Assembly: GCF_000425625.1 (NCBI RefSeq)
Contig: NZ_AUDU01000016.1
Location: 1-64,000, forward strand
Direction: 5' to 3'
Source: Stutzerimonas azotifigens DSM 17556
GTDB lineage: Bacteria; Pseudomonadota; Gammaproteobacteria; Pseudomonadales; Pseudomonadaceae
DNA: 64,000 nt
In this document: positions 1-8,694 of the stretch, piece after piece
Numbering within the stretch: the first letter of the stretch is position 1
Layout of the letters: each line of letters opens with the position of its first letter
Translations under genes and position numbers: made by a program
The notes under the pieces: model-generated
Database searches by the model: none
Seen by the model: only the letters and a program-made list of their open reading frames with translations
What the model was told of the DNA's origin: nothing

Positions 1-142
1 CTTCTCCCGCGGGAGAAGGGAAAAGCGCTCCGGCGCTGTTCGTGGCCGCGACCTGAATCTGTAGGAGCAGGCTCTGCCTGCGACCGGGATCCGGCACAAC
101 GCAGGCAACCCTCTGTGGGAGGCGCGCCCTCGCGGCGACAGG
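1..142. repeat. Mosaic intergenic repeat, copy 1 (three blocks)
   Basis: Three short motifs occur here in the same order as at 43324-43440. Block a (1-20) is the palindrome CTTCTCCCGCGGGAGAAGGG, block b (68-88) contains GCTCTGCCTGCGACCGGG, and block c (113-142) is a 30-bp stretch identical to 43411-43440. Spacers between the blocks differ between copies. The pattern fits REP-like elements or other small non-autonomous repeats; no coding sequence is associated. The element may run off the left edge of the window. Confidence 0.75.
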
Positions 143-516
143 CAGGCGAAGCCTGCCAATCGAGAACTTGCCCCGAGCCCGCGCCTCTCAACACCTGTAG
201 CGACGTGGCTGCGCACCTGCGGGAGGTGCAGTGCCTTGCGAAACCGACGGGCGGTGTTCAGCCCGCAAGCGGGCCGCTAATATCTGACCCGTTTCGTTTG
301 ACCGCTCACATTCAAGGCGGGCCAGAGCCTGTCCGCAGCCTGGAGCATCTGTCGAGGCTGCGAGACGCGCTTTCCGAACGGCCTCGCCGGTAACGTTCGA
401 CCCTGTCGGTGGTCTGCCACTCGATGCCCCTTGGCCGGCGCTTCCCGGTTCCACAGGCACCCGACGGCGACCGCATCGACGTTGACCCTCTGATTCGTCT
501 CAACCAGGAGTGGACC
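143..516. other. Intergenic stretch upstream of rraA, no gene seen
   Basis: No reading frame here has a convincing ribosome binding site or a recognisable product. The open frames on both strands are the long stop-free runs expected in GC-rich DNA. The rraA promoter must lie in this stretch, but I cannot point to a clear -35/-10 pair. Confidence 0.5.
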
Positions 517-1005
517 ATGCAATACATCACGCCCGACCTCTGCGACGCCTATCCGGACAAGATCCAGGTGGTCGAACCCATGTTCAGCAATTTCGGCGGT
601 CGCGACTCCTTCGGGGGGCAGATCGTCACGGTGAAATGCCACGAGGACAACTCGAGGGTGAAGGAGCAGGTCGAGCTGGACGGCATCGGCAAGGTCCTGG
701 TGGTCGACGGCGGCGGCTCCCTGCGCTGCGCGCTGCTCGGCGACATGCTCGCGGAGAAGGCGGCGAAGAACGGCTGGGAAGGCATCGTCGTCTATGGCTG
801 CATCCGCGACGTGGACGTGGTGGCGCAGACCGACCTGGGTGTGCAGGCGCTCGCCAGCCATCCCATGAAGTCGTTCAAGCGCGGCGTTGGGGAGCTCGGC
901 GTGCCCGTGACCTTCTGCGGCGTCACCTTCCGCCCGGGCGAATACGTCTATGCCGATAACAACGGCATCGTCGTCTCTCCGGAGCCTTTGCAGATGCCGG
1001 AGTGA
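517..1005 (+). CDS. rraA: RraA family protein (RNase E regulator / HMG aldolase fold)
   Basis: The 162-residue protein matches the RraA family along its whole length: start [21 protein letters not shown], central [17 protein letters not shown] and the [10 protein letters not shown] segment that forms the family's conserved loop. Family members bind the C-terminal half of RNase E and inhibit it; related proteins are 4-hydroxy-4-methyl-2-oxoglutarate/oxaloacetate aldolases with a GCIRD-type active-site region, and the sequence alone does not separate the two roles. Start ATG 517 was chosen because family members begin at this methionine; an upstream in-frame ATG at 409 would add an unconserved extension. 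A hairpin terminator follows. Confidence 0.9.
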   Translation: MQYITPDLCDAYPDKIQVVEPMFSNFGGRDSFGGQIVTVKCHEDNSRVKEQVELDGIGKVLVVDGGGSLRCALLGDMLAEKAAKNGWEGIVVYGCIRDVDVVAQTDLGVQALASHPMKSFKRGVGELGVPVTFCGVTFRPGEYVYADNNGIVVSPEPLQMPE

Positions 1006-1024
1006 AGGGCGGGGGCGGCAATGC

Positions 1025-1047
1025 AGCCCGGCATAGCCGGGCTTTTT
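1025..1047 (+). terminator. Rho-independent terminator after rraA
   Basis: AGCCCGGC-ATA-GCCGGGCT forms an 8-bp stem with a 3-nt loop, followed by a run of T. It ends just before the cmaX ribosome binding site and so separates rraA from cmaX. Confidence 0.8.
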
Positions 1048-1063
1048 AATGAAAGGGGCAGGC

Positions 1064-2059
1064 ATGCAGGCGAGTGATGACGCGACGCTGGGACTGATTC
1101 ACGCACGGGTGCTCGACGGTCGGGGCGGGGCGCGGGCGATCGACGCGCAGGCGCTGGAGTCCCTGCAACTGGCGGAGGGCGAGAGCCTCTGGCTGCATTG
1201 GGACCGCAGTTGCCCGCCGGCGCAGCGCTGGCTCTACGAGCGCAGCGGCCTGAGCGAATTCGCCTGCGACCTGCTGCTCGAGGAGAACACCCGGCCGCGT
1301 CTGCTGCCATTGCCGGACGAATCGCTGCTGGTATTCCTGCGCGGGGTCAACCTGAATCCGGACGCCCAGCCGGAAGACATGGTCAGCCTGCGCATCCATG
1401 CCGAGGCGCGCCGGGTCATTTCGCTGCGCCTGCGGCCGTTGCGCGCCACCGAGCAGGTGATCGAGCAACTGGAACAGGGCAGCGGGCCGAGAACGGCGTC
1501 CGAGGTGCTTCTCTATCTGGCAGACTCGCTGACCGAGCGGGTCGACGAGCTGGTGGTACGGCTCGGCGACCGTATCGACGTCGAAGAGGAGCGGCTGGAC
1601 CATGACGCGCGCTACGAACCCGCCTCGGACGACCTGCTGTCGCTGCGCCGCACCGCCGCCAGCCTGCGCCGTTTCCTGCTGCCGCAGCGCGACATCTACG
1701 GGCAGTTGACGCGCTGCCGACTGTCCTGGTTCGTGGCCGACGACGGCGATTACTGGAACGAGCTGAGCAACCGGCTCGTACGTTTCCTGGAGGAGCTCGA
1801 CCTGGTGCGCGAGCGGGTCAACCTGGTGCTCGAGTCGGACCAGCGCCGTCGCAGCGAACGCATGACCCGGACCATGTACCTGCTCGGCATCGTCACCGGC
1901 TTCTTCCTGCCGATGACCTTCCTCACCGGCTTGCTGGGGATCAACGTGGGCGGCATCCCGGGAGCGGACAATCCCTACGGCTTCGCCATCGCCTGCGCGC
2001 TGGTGGTGCTCATCGCCGTGTGCCAGTGGTGGATATTCCGCCGCCTGCGCTGGCTGTGA
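1064..2059 (+). CDS. cmaX: CorA/ZntB-type metal transporter CmaX
   Basis: Two-TM metal ion channel family protein of 331 residues, close to the usual ZntB length. The soluble N-terminal domain (about 1-265) is rich in charged helices. Two hydrophobic helices close the protein (about 270-295 and 305-325), separated by GINVGGIPG, the position of the family GxN selectivity motif. Start ATG 1064 is preferred because AAAGGGG sits 6-7 nt upstream; the upstream ATG at 1049 overlaps the terminator and has no ribosome site. In Pseudomonas this gene is PA1773-like and sits with crfX, cmpX and sigX, suggesting a link to envelope stress. Substrate (Mg, Zn or other) cannot be read from the sequence. Confidence 0.85.
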   Translation: MQASDDATLGLIHARVLDGRGGARAIDAQALESLQLAEGESLWLHWDRSCPPAQRWLYERSGLSEFACDLLLEENTRPRLLPLPDESLLVFLRGVNLNPDAQPEDMVSLRIHAEARRVISLRLRPLRATEQVIEQLEQGSGPRTASEVLLYLADSLTERVDELVVRLGDRIDVEEERLDHDARYEPASDDLLSLRRTAASLRRFLLPQRDIYGQLTRCRLSWFVADDGDYWNELSNRLVRFLEELDLVRERVNLVLESDQRRRSERMTRTMYLLGIVTGFFLPMTFLTGLLGINVGGIPGADNPYGFAIACALVVLIAVCQWWIFRRLRWL

Positions 2060-2124
2060 ATGTGACCCCGTTCGCTGTCGGGGCGTCTAGACCGCACGCC
2101 GCACTGCGTGCCGAGAGAAGAGCC

Positions 2125-2367
2125 ATGCAAGATCCCTTCGAACAGTCCCTGAAAGACATGCTCAATGCGCCGTCACCCCACGACGACGATGCCTGTCTCG
2201 ATCGCGTCCTGAAAACGGCCAACCGGCAGGTCGGCGCGGGTGACCTGTTCGCCCTGGTGGGCAACTGGCTGCCGGCGCTGCTGATGGCCATCACCAACGG
2301 TGCGCCCCACGTGTCGCCGGTATGCCGTCGGCGCGGTCCTCATTCCTCCAACGACAAGGCCGATTGA
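2125..2367 (+). CDS. crfX: CrfX-like small protein upstream of cmpX-sigX
   Basis: Small soluble protein of 80 residues starting MQDPFEQSLKDMLNAPSPHD, with an acidic N-terminus, a short hydrophobic centre (LVGNWLPALLMAI) and a basic tail. The start ATG 2125 is preceded by GAGAGAAG. Position and length match CrfX (PA1774), which sits directly before cmpX in Pseudomonas. Its stop lies 2 nt before cmpX, so the two are almost certainly co-transcribed. Molecular role is unknown to me. The call rests on synteny and on the N-terminal sequence. Confidence 0.75.
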   Translation: MQDPFEQSLKDMLNAPSPHDDDACLDRVLKTANRQVGAGDLFALVGNWLPALLMAITNGAPHVSPVCRRRGPHSSNDKAD

Positions 2368-2369
2368 TC

Positions 2370-3194
2370 ATGGAATTCAATCCCTGGACCCAGAGTCTGC
2401 TCGCTGCGATGAGTTCGTTGTGGACGTCGATCGCCGCCTTCATCCCGCGGCTGTTCGGCGCCCTGTTGGTGGTGCTGGTCGGCTTCCTCGTCGCCAAGCT
2501 GCTCGATACGCTGCTGTCCAAGCTGCTCGCCAAGGTCGGGCTCGACCGGCTGATGGCGGGCACCGGCCTGACCAAGCTGCTCGGCCGCGCCGGCATCCGG
2601 GTGCCCCTGTCGACGCTGATCGGCAAGATCGTCTACTGGTTCGTGCTGCTGGTGTTCTTCGTCTCGGCAGCCGAATCGCTGGGGCTCGAGCGCGTCTCGG
2701 CGACGCTCGACGTGCTGGCGCTCTACCTGCCGAAGGTGTTCGGCGCCGCGCTGATCCTGCTGGCGGGCATGCTCCTGGCGCAGCTGGTGAACGGCCTGGT
2801 CAGGGGCGCCGCGGAAGGCGTCGGCCTGGATTACGCGGGCGGCCTCGGCCGGGTGGCCCAGGGGCTGGTGATCATCATCGCCATCTCCGTGGCGATCGGC
2901 CAGCTCGAGGTGAAGACCGAACTGCTGAACTATGTCATCGCCATCGTCCTGACCGCGGTCGCGCTGGCGGTCGCCCTGGCCCTGGGCCTCGGCAGCCGCG
3001 AGCTGGTCAGCCAGATCCTCGCCGGGATCTATGTGCGTGAGCTTTACGAGGTCGGGCAGCGGGTCAGCCTGCCGGAGCTGGAAGGTCAGATCGAGGAGAT
3101 CGGCACGGTCAAGACGCTGCTGCTCACCGACGCGGGGGAGATCGTATCGGTCCCCAACCGCGTTCTGCTGGAGCAGCGCGTCGGCAGTCGGTGA
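2370..3194 (+). CDS. cmpX: CmpX, small-conductance mechanosensitive-channel-like membrane protein
   Basis: Integral membrane protein of 274 residues with about five hydrophobic helices (near 22-45, 85-105, 120-145, 170-190, 195-215), followed by a soluble beta-domain-like tail with GQRVSLPELEGQIEEIGTV and VSVPNRVLL, typical of MscS-related proteins. The start ATG 2370 follows the crfX stop by 2 nt. In Pseudomonas CmpX (PA1775) lies immediately before sigX and affects SigX activity and membrane homeostasis; that role is from the family, not visible here. About 90 nt separate it from sigX. Confidence 0.85.
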   Translation: MEFNPWTQSLLAAMSSLWTSIAAFIPRLFGALLVVLVGFLVAKLLDTLLSKLLAKVGLDRLMAGTGLTKLLGRAGIRVPLSTLIGKIVYWFVLLVFFVSAAESLGLERVSATLDVLALYLPKVFGAALILLAGMLLAQLVNGLVRGAAEGVGLDYAGGLGRVAQGLVIIIAISVAIGQLEVKTELLNYVIAIVLTAVALAVALALGLGSRELVSQILAGIYVRELYEVGQRVSLPELEGQIEEIGTVKTLLLTDAGEIVSVPNRVLLEQRVGSR

Positions 3195-3287
3195 GCGCGC
3201 TTATTGGATTGCGATCTGCTATCGTATGCCGCCATTTTCCGGTGCTCGGTAAAGGCACCTCGACCCTGACTGCCGGCCCGACGCGTC

Positions 3288-3878
3288 TTGACTAAGCCCC
3301 ACTCGCCGATCATGCGCTATGACCCACGTCTTCTCTCCGACGAGGAGTTGGTCGAGCGCGCGCACGTCGAGCTGTTTCATGTCACGCGTGCATATGAGGA
3401 ACTGATGCGGCGCTACCAGCGCACATTGTTCAATGTATGCGCGCGATATCTCGGCAACGATCGGGATGCCGATGACGTCTGTCAGGAAGTCATGCTCAAG
3501 GTCTTATATGGACTCAAGACTTTCGAAGGCAAGTCCAAGTTCAAGACATGGCTATATAGCATCACTTATAACGAGTGTATTACCCAGTATCGCAAGGAGC
3601 GGCGAAAGCGCCGCCTGCTCGATGCCCTGAGCCTCGACCCGCTGGAGGAGGCCTCCGACGAGAAGGCTCCGAAACTGGAGGAGAAAGGCGGACTGGACCG
3701 CTGGCTGGTTCATGTCAACCCCATTGATCGGGAGATTCTCGTACTGCGTTTCGTCGCCGAGCTCGAGTTCCAGGAAATCGCCGACATCATGCATATGGGC
3801 TTGAGCGCGACCAAGATGCGTTACAAGCGGGCTCTGGATAAACTTCGAGAAAAATTTTCAGGGATAACCGAAACTTAA
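3288..3878 (+). CDS. sigX: ECF sigma factor SigX
   Basis: ECF-family sigma factor of 196 residues. Region 2 is visible as YQRTLFNVCARYLGN and DADDVCQEVMLKVL followed by GKSKFKTWLYSITYN; region 4 is in the last 60 residues (IDREILVLRFVAELEFQEIA). The length equals that of the P. aeruginosa protein only if translation begins at TTG 3288; the internal ATG 3312 would give a 188-residue form. Neither start has a strong ribosome site. The first part of the gene is less GC-rich than its neighbours. SigX drives oprF and membrane-fluidity genes in Pseudomonas, matching oprF immediately downstream. No anti-sigma gene adjoins it. Confidence 0.9.
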   Translation: MTKPHSPIMRYDPRLLSDEELVERAHVELFHVTRAYEELMRRYQRTLFNVCARYLGNDRDADDVCQEVMLKVLYGLKTFEGKSKFKTWLYSITYNECITQYRKERRKRRLLDALSLDPLEEASDEKAPKLEEKGGLDRWLVHVNPIDREILVLRFVAELEFQEIADIMHMGLSATKMRYKRALDKLREKFSGITET

Positions 3879-3978
3879 TCGATATAGTTTGTCTGATGTC
3901 GCAGCGGACGAACTTTGCTCGACAAAGCCGGTTTCCTTGGATTTGTTCTGATACCAACCAACAGATGGGGATTAACGG
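3879..3978 (+). promoter_or_regulatory. sigX-oprF intergenic region, expected SigX-dependent oprF promoter
   Basis: This 100-nt AT-richer gap separates sigX and oprF and contains no terminator hairpin, so some readthrough is possible. In Pseudomonas oprF is transcribed from a SigX-dependent promoter plus a sigma-70 promoter in this gap. I see no unambiguous consensus boxes. GGGG at 3967-3970 is the ribosome binding site for oprF. Confidence 0.4.
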
Positions 3979-4980
3979 ATGGAACTGAAAAACACCTTGG
4001 GCGTCGTTATCGGCTCTCTGGTTGCCGCCACTTCCTTCAGTGCTCTGGCACAGGGCCAGGGCGCCGTCGAGGTGGAAGCTTTCGGCAAGCAGTACTACAC
4101 CGACAGCTCGCGCAACATCGAGGACGAAGGCGAGCTGTACGGCGCCGGTGTCAGCTACTTCCTGACCGACGACGTATCGCTGGGCCTGTCCTACGGCGAA
4201 TACCACGACCTGACTTCCGACGATCCGGTCGGCATCGATGGTGGTCACAAGAACATCAAGGGCAGCCTGACCTCGCTGGACGCCGTCTACCACTTCGGCG
4301 AGCCGGGCGTGGGCCTGCGTCCGTACGTGTCGGCCGGCGTCGCCCATCAGAGCCTCGGCCAGGCGGCCCGCAGCGGTCGTGACCGCAGCACCTTCACCAA
4401 CATCGGTACCGGCGTGAAGTACTACTTCACCGAGAACCTGTTCGCCAAGGCGAGCGTCGACGGCATGTACAACATCGACGCCAACGAAGGCGAGTGGATG
4501 GCCGGTGTCGGCGTGGGCCTGAATTTCGGTGGCAGCACGCAGCGCGTTGCCGCTGTCGAGCCGGCCCCGGAGCCGGTCGCCGCGCCCGCACCGATGGCCG
4601 AGCCGGAACCCGAGCCGGCCGCGCCCGAAGTCGTTCGCGTGGAGCTGGACGTGAAGTTCGACTTCGACCGCGCCCAGGTGCGTGAAGAGAGCTACGCCGA
4701 GATCAAGAACCTCGCCGACTTCATGCAGCAGTATCCGCAGACCAGCACCACCGTCGAAGGTCACACCGACTCGGTGGGCACCGACCAGTACAACCAGCGC
4801 CTGTCCGAGCGCCGCGCCAACGCGGTACGTGACGTACTGGTCAACCAGTACGGCCTGGAAAGCAACCGCGTGAATGCCATCGGTTACGGCGAAAGCCGCC
4901 CGGTGGCCGACAACGCCACCGAGGAAGGTCGCCAGATCAACCGCCGCGTGGAAGCCGAGGTCGAAGCGCAGGTGCGCTGA
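3979..4980 (+). CDS. oprF: OprF, major OmpA-family outer-membrane porin
   Basis: Preprotein of 333 residues. Signal peptide about 1-24 (hydrophobic VVIGSLVAATSFSALA, cleavage after ALA). An eight-strand beta-barrel follows to about 185. A Pro/Ala/Glu-rich linker at about 190-215 leads into an OmpA-like peptidoglycan-binding domain with VEGHTDSVGTDQYNQRLSE and INRRVEAEVEAQ. OprF anchors the outer membrane to the cell wall and acts as a low-efficiency general porin. Unlike P. aeruginosa OprF as I know it, the protein has no cysteine and no acidic thrombospondin-3-like loop in the linker. A strong terminator follows the stop. Confidence 0.95.
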   Translation: MELKNTLGVVIGSLVAATSFSALAQGQGAVEVEAFGKQYYTDSSRNIEDEGELYGAGVSYFLTDDVSLGLSYGEYHDLTSDDPVGIDGGHKNIKGSLTSLDAVYHFGEPGVGLRPYVSAGVAHQSLGQAARSGRDRSTFTNIGTGVKYYFTENLFAKASVDGMYNIDANEGEWMAGVGVGLNFGGSTQRVAAVEPAPEPVAAPAPMAEPEPEPAAPEVVRVELDVKFDFDRAQVREESYAEIKNLADFMQQYPQTSTTVEGHTDSVGTDQYNQRLSERRANAVRDVLVNQYGLESNRVNAIGYGESRPVADNATEEGRQINRRVEAEVEAQVR

Positions 4981-4997
4981 TAGCCCGACCGGCTGCA

Positions 4998-5029
4998 AAG
5001 AAAACCCGGCATCAGCCGGGTTTTCTTTT
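4998..5029 (+). terminator. Rho-independent terminator after oprF
   Basis: AAAACCCGGC-ATCA-GCCGGGTTTT forms a 10-bp stem followed by CTTTT. Strong, and consistent with a highly expressed porin gene. Confidence 0.9.
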
Positions 5030-5097
5030 GTCCGGAATTCGCAGCCTCAGGCGCGCATGGCCTGCCTGAACGGGGCGTCCCGGGATTGGCGCATATG

Positions 5098-5124
5098 AAA
5101 AAGCCCCGCGGAGCGGGGCTTTTT
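5098..5124 (-). terminator. Rho-independent terminator after acnB (symmetric)
   Basis: AAAAAGCCCCGC-GGA-GCGGGGCTTTTT is a symmetric stem flanked by A and T runs. It lies just beyond the acnB stop and could also stop readthrough from oprF. Confidence 0.85.
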
Positions 5125-5139
5125 CATTCAGCGGTTGGA

Positions 5140-7749
5140 TCAGGCCTGCACGACCGGGATCTTCGCCTTCTCGGCACTTTCCCGGAATTCGGCGATCTGG
5201 TCGAACGACAGGTAGCGGTAGACGTCCGCCGCCATGCTGTCGATGTCCGCCGCGTACTGCATGTACTCCTCGACGGTCGGCAGGCGACCGAGGATCGATG
5301 CCACCGAAGCCAGCTCGGCGGAGGCCAGGTACACGTTGGCTCCGTCGCCCAGGCGGTTCGGGAAGTTACGGGTCGAGGTCGAGACCACGGTGGCGTTAGA
5401 CGCCACGCGGGCCTGGTTGCCCATGCACAGCGAGCAGCCCGGCATTTCCATGCGCGCACCGGCCTTGCCGTAGATGCCGTAGTAGCCTTCCTCGGTCAGC
5501 TGGTGGGCGTCCATCTTGGTCGGCGGGGCCAGCCACAGGCGGGTCGGGATGCCGCCCTTGACCTTGTCCAGCAGCTTGCCGGCGGCGCGGAAGTGGCCGA
5601 TGTTGGTCATGCACGAACCGATGAACACTTCGTCGATCTTGTCGCCGGCCACCTGGGAGAGCAGGCGGGCGTCGTCCGGATCGTTCGGTGCGCAGAGGAC
5701 CGGCTCGGTCACCTCGGCCAGATCGATCTCGATCACCTCGGTGTACTCGGCGTCGGCATCGGCTTCCAGCAGCTGCGGGTCGGCCAGCCAGGCTTCCATC
5801 GCCTGGGCACGGCGCTCCAGGGTGCGGGCATCGCCGTAGCCTTCGCTGATCATCCAGCGCAGCAGGGTGATGTTCGACTGCAGGTACTCGGCGATCGATT
5901 CCTTTGACAGCTTGATGGTGCAGCCGGCCGCGGAACGCTCGGCGGAGGCGTCGGACAGTTCGAAGGCCTGCTCGACGGTGAGGCTTTCCAGGCCTTCGAT
6001 CTCGAGGATGCGGCCGGAGAAGATATTCTTCTTGCCCTTCTTCTCGACGGTCAGCAGGCCCTTCTGGATGGCGCAGTAGGGGATGGCGTGCACCAGGTCG
6101 CGCAGGGTGATCCCGGGGCGCATCTTGCCCTTGAAGCGCACCAGCACCGATTCGGGCATGTCCAGCGGCATCACGCCGGTGGCGGCGGCGAAGGCCACCA
6201 GGCCGGAGCCGGCCGGGAAGGAGATGCCGATCGGGAAGCGGGTGTGCGAGTCGCCGCCGGTGCCGACGGTGTCGGGCAGCAGCATGCGGTTCAGCCAGCT
6301 GTGGATGATGCCGTCGCCCGGACGCAGGGACACGCCGCCGCGGGTCATGATGAAGTCAGGCAGGGTGTGGTGGGTCTTGACGTCGATGGGCTTGGGGTAG
6401 GCCGCGGTGTGGCAGAACGACTGCATCACCAGATCGGCGGAGAAGCCGAGGCAGGCCAGGTCCTTGAGCTCGTCGCGGGTCATCGGGCCGGTGGTGTCCT
6501 GGGAGCCGACGGTGGTCATCTTCGGCTCGCAGTAGGTGCCCGGGCGAACGCCCTTGCCTTCCGGCAGACCGCAGGCGCGACCGACCATCTTCTGCGCCAG
6601 GGTGTAGCCCTTGCCGCTGTCGACCGGCGCTTCCGGCTTCTTGAACAGCTCGGACGGGCCCATGCCCAGTTCGGCGCGGGCCTTCTCGGTCAGGCCGCGA
6701 CCGACGATCAGCGGGATACGGCCGCCGGCGCGCACTTCGTCGAGCAACACCTCGGTCTTCAGTTCGAAGGTCGAGATGACCTCGTCGCTGCCGTGTTTGC
6801 AGACCTTGCCGGCGTACGGGTAGACGTCGATCACGTCGCCCATGTTCAGGTTCGACACGTCGAACTCGATCGGCAGGGCGCCGGCGTCTTCCATGGTGTT
6901 GTAGAAGATCGGGGCGATCTTGGAGCCGAAGCAGAAGCCGCCGGCGCGCTTGTTCGGCACGTAGGGGATGTCGTCGCCGAAGAACCACAGCACCGAGTTG
7001 GTGGCGGACTTGCGCGAGGAGCCGGTGCCGACCACGTCGCCGACGTAGGCGACCGGGAAGCCCTTGGCCTTGACCGCTTCGATCTGCTTCAGCGGGCCGA
7101 TGGCGCCGGGTTGTACCGGCTCGATGCCTTCGCGGGCCATCTTCAGCATGGCCAGGGCGTGCAGCGGGATGTCGGGGCGCGACCAGGCGTCCGGCGCCGG
7201 CGACAGGTCGTCGGTGTTGGTTTCGCCCGGGACCTTGAACACGGTCAGGCTGAGCTTTTCCGGCACGGCCGGGCGCGCCTTGAACCATTCGCCGTCGGCC
7301 CAGGACTGCATCACCGCCTGGGCCGCGGCGTTGCCGGCCTTGGCCTTCTCGGCGACGTCATGGAAGGCGTCGAACATCAGCAGGGTGTGCTTGAGCTGCT
7401 CGGCGGCGATGGTGGCCAGTTCGGCGTCATCCAGCAGCTCGACCAGGGTGGCGATGTTGTAGCCGCCCTGCATGGTGCCCAGCAGCTCGACGGCGCGCTG
7501 CTTGCTGATCAGCGGGGAGCCGGCCTGGCCCTTGGCGACAGCGGACAGGAAGCCGGCCTTCACGTAGGCGGCCTCGTCCACGCCCGGCGGTACACGGTTG
7601 GAGATCAGGTCTACGAGGAATTCTTCTTCGCCGGCCGGCGGGTTCTTCAGCAGTTCGACCAGGCCAGCGGTCTGCTCGGCGTTGAGCGGCTGAGGCACGA
7701 CGCCCTGGGCGGCACGCTCTTCTACGTGTTTGCGATAGGCTTCAAGCAC
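5140..7749 (-). CDS. acnB: Aconitate hydratase B
   Basis: TCA-cycle enzyme that interconverts citrate and isocitrate; bifunctional with 2-methylisocitrate in many bacteria. The 869-residue length equals other AcnB proteins. An N-terminal HEAT-like domain precedes the swivel domain, then the catalytic core with Fe-S cysteine regions SCMTNIGHF and [11 protein letters not shown] near the C-terminus. The start is GTG 7749 (protein begins [11 protein letters not shown]) with GAGGG about 8 nt upstream; an upstream in-frame ATG would add 15 unconserved residues. A large inverted repeat lies in the leader (7798-7905). Flanked by its own terminator. Confidence 0.95.
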   Translation of the reverse strand: MLEAYRKHVEERAAQGVVPQPLNAEQTAGLVELLKNPPAGEEEFLVDLISNRVPPGVDEAAYVKAGFLSAVAKGQAGSPLISKQRAVELLGTMQGGYNIATLVELLDDAELATIAAEQLKHTLLMFDAFHDVAEKAKAGNAAAQAVMQSWADGEWFKARPAVPEKLSLTVFKVPGETNTDDLSPAPDAWSRPDIPLHALAMLKMAREGIEPVQPGAIGPLKQIEAVKAKGFPVAYVGDVVGTGSSRKSATNSVLWFFGDDIPYVPNKRAGGFCFGSKIAPIFYNTMEDAGALPIEFDVSNLNMGDVIDVYPYAGKVCKHGSDEVISTFELKTEVLLDEVRAGGRIPLIVGRGLTEKARAELGMGPSELFKKPEAPVDSGKGYTLAQKMVGRACGLPEGKGVRPGTYCEPKMTTVGSQDTTGPMTRDELKDLACLGFSADLVMQSFCHTAAYPKPIDVKTHHTLPDFIMTRGGVSLRPGDGIIHSWLNRMLLPDTVGTGGDSHTRFPIGISFPAGSGLVAFAAATGVMPLDMPESVLVRFKGKMRPGITLRDLVHAIPYCAIQKGLLTVEKKGKKNIFSGRILEIEGLESLTVEQAFELSDASAERSAAGCTIKLSKESIAEYLQSNITLLRWMISEGYGDARTLERRAQAMEAWLADPQLLEADADAEYTEVIEIDLAEVTEPVLCAPNDPDDARLLSQVAGDKIDEVFIGSCMTNIGHFRAAGKLLDKVKGGIPTRLWLAPPTKMDAHQLTEEGYYGIYGKAGARMEMPGCSLCMGNQARVASNATVVSTSTRNFPNRLGDGANVYLASAELASVASILGRLPTVEEYMQYAADIDSMAADVYRYLSFDQIAEFRESAEKAKIPVVQA

Positions 7750-7797
7750 AGTTTTTCCCTCATCATTGGTCCCAACAGCTATCGGGACGCTCATCCG

Positions 7798-7905
7798 GAA
7801 GCTGTTTTCAAAGTTTTACGCCGGGAGAGGGGCCGGATGCGGCGCAGAACCGCGCATCCGGTCGGGCCGGGTTGACTGTGCTCGTGACGCTTTGAAAACA
7901 GCTTC
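7798..7905 (-). promoter_or_regulatory. Nested inverted repeats in the acnB leader
   Basis: GAAGCTGTTTTCAAAG (7798-7813) is repeated exactly in inverse orientation at 7890-7905, 76 nt apart. Inside the pair is a second perfect hairpin, CCGGATGCG (from 7833) with CGCATCCGG ending near 7862. If transcribed from upstream, the acnB messenger would carry a long stem with a nested hairpin about 50 nt before the GTG start. The function is unknown. It could be a regulatory leader, an attenuator or a mobile-repeat remnant. Confidence 0.6.
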
Positions 7906-8119
7906 TTGGGACAGTGGCGCCTAAAACGGCGAAGCGATTCTACTGGAAAGGCCCCGCAAAGTTAAGCGGCAGGCGGCGTGCGGGGACCGTCGGGACTGGC
8001 GCCCGGGGCCCGGCCCGGCGGGTCGGAGCCAGCGTTTCGGGGTGCGCGGCCTACCCCGGGATGACCCGGATTGTACAAAAGTCTAAGATGCCGCCTCGAT
8101 CGTCGTTGTCCCCTTTGCC
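7906..8119. other. Divergent spacer between acnB and the DUF1289 gene
   Basis: No gene is seen. This region should hold the acnB promoter (minus strand) and the promoter for the 8120 gene, but I could not fix -35/-10 pairs with confidence. Confidence 0.4.
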
Positions 8120-8596
8120 ATGACCGCTCACCGAATCAAGACGCCCTGCGTGGGCCTTTGCTCAACCGTCTATGGCGACCGGGTCTGCCGCGGCTGCAAG
8201 CGCTTTCACCATGAGGTGGTCAACTGGAACGCCTACAGCGACGAGGAGAAGCGCGCGGTCTGGCGCCGCCTCGAGCAGCTGCTGGCGCAGGTGATGGAAG
8301 CCAAGGTGCAGGTGTTCGATGCGCCGCTGTTGCGCCGGCAGCTGGAGGCGCGGCAGATCCGCTTCGTACCCGAGCAGTCACCTTACTGCTGGGCCTACCA
8401 GCTGATCGCCCGCGGCGCGCGTGCCATTCGCCAGCTCGAGGCCTACGGGGTGGCGCTGCTGCCGGAATTTCGCGACTGGTCACTGCCGCGGCTGCGCGAC
8501 GCCATCGACCAGGAATTCTTCCTGCTGTCGGAGGCGCACTACGATCGCTACATCGCGCCGCGGTTTCTCGTCGAAGGCGTCGAGATGCGCGTCTAG
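8120..8596 (+). CDS. DUF1289 domain protein
   Basis: Protein of 158 residues. The N-terminus carries the DUF1289 cysteine motif: TPCVGLCSTVYGDRVCRGCKRF contains four cysteines in a CxxxC...CxxC arrangement, suggesting a small metal-binding (zinc or Fe-S) site, followed by a WNAYSDEEK helix typical of the family. The remainder is helical and specific to Pseudomonas-like members. It lies 98 nt before miaE on the same strand. No biochemical role is known to me. Start ATG 8120 was chosen because the conserved motif begins nine residues later. Confidence 0.75.
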   Translation: MTAHRIKTPCVGLCSTVYGDRVCRGCKRFHHEVVNWNAYSDEEKRAVWRRLEQLLAQVMEAKVQVFDAPLLRRQLEARQIRFVPEQSPYCWAYQLIARGARAIRQLEAYGVALLPEFRDWSLPRLRDAIDQEFFLLSEAHYDRYIAPRFLVEGVEMRV

Positions 8597-8637
8597 GTCT
8601 GCCGGCTCGGCGGGCTGGCCGGCGCTCCCGCGATCCG

Positions 8638-8669
8638 TATAATTCGCACCCGCTGCGGCGTCGCCGCAG
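8638..8669 (+). promoter_or_regulatory. Perfect -10 box and leader hairpin before miaE
   Basis: TATAAT at 8638-8643 is a perfect sigma-70 -10 box; the sequence 17 nt upstream (CTGGCC) is a poor -35. Directly after it, CTGCGGC-GTC-GCCGCAG forms a hairpin at about 8652-8668, within the likely 5' leader. Confidence 0.4.
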
Positions 8670-8694
8670 TCCGCCCGACCTGCTGGAGCTGCAC

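Noticed and set aside
115-393. Plus-strand 92-codon frame upstream of rraA
   Set aside because: It runs through the mosaic repeat and has no ribosome site or protein-like composition.
6088-7875. Plus-strand 595-codon frame opposite acnB
   Set aside because: Mirror of the acnB codon pattern, low complexity (His, Gly, Val, Asp), no family resemblance.
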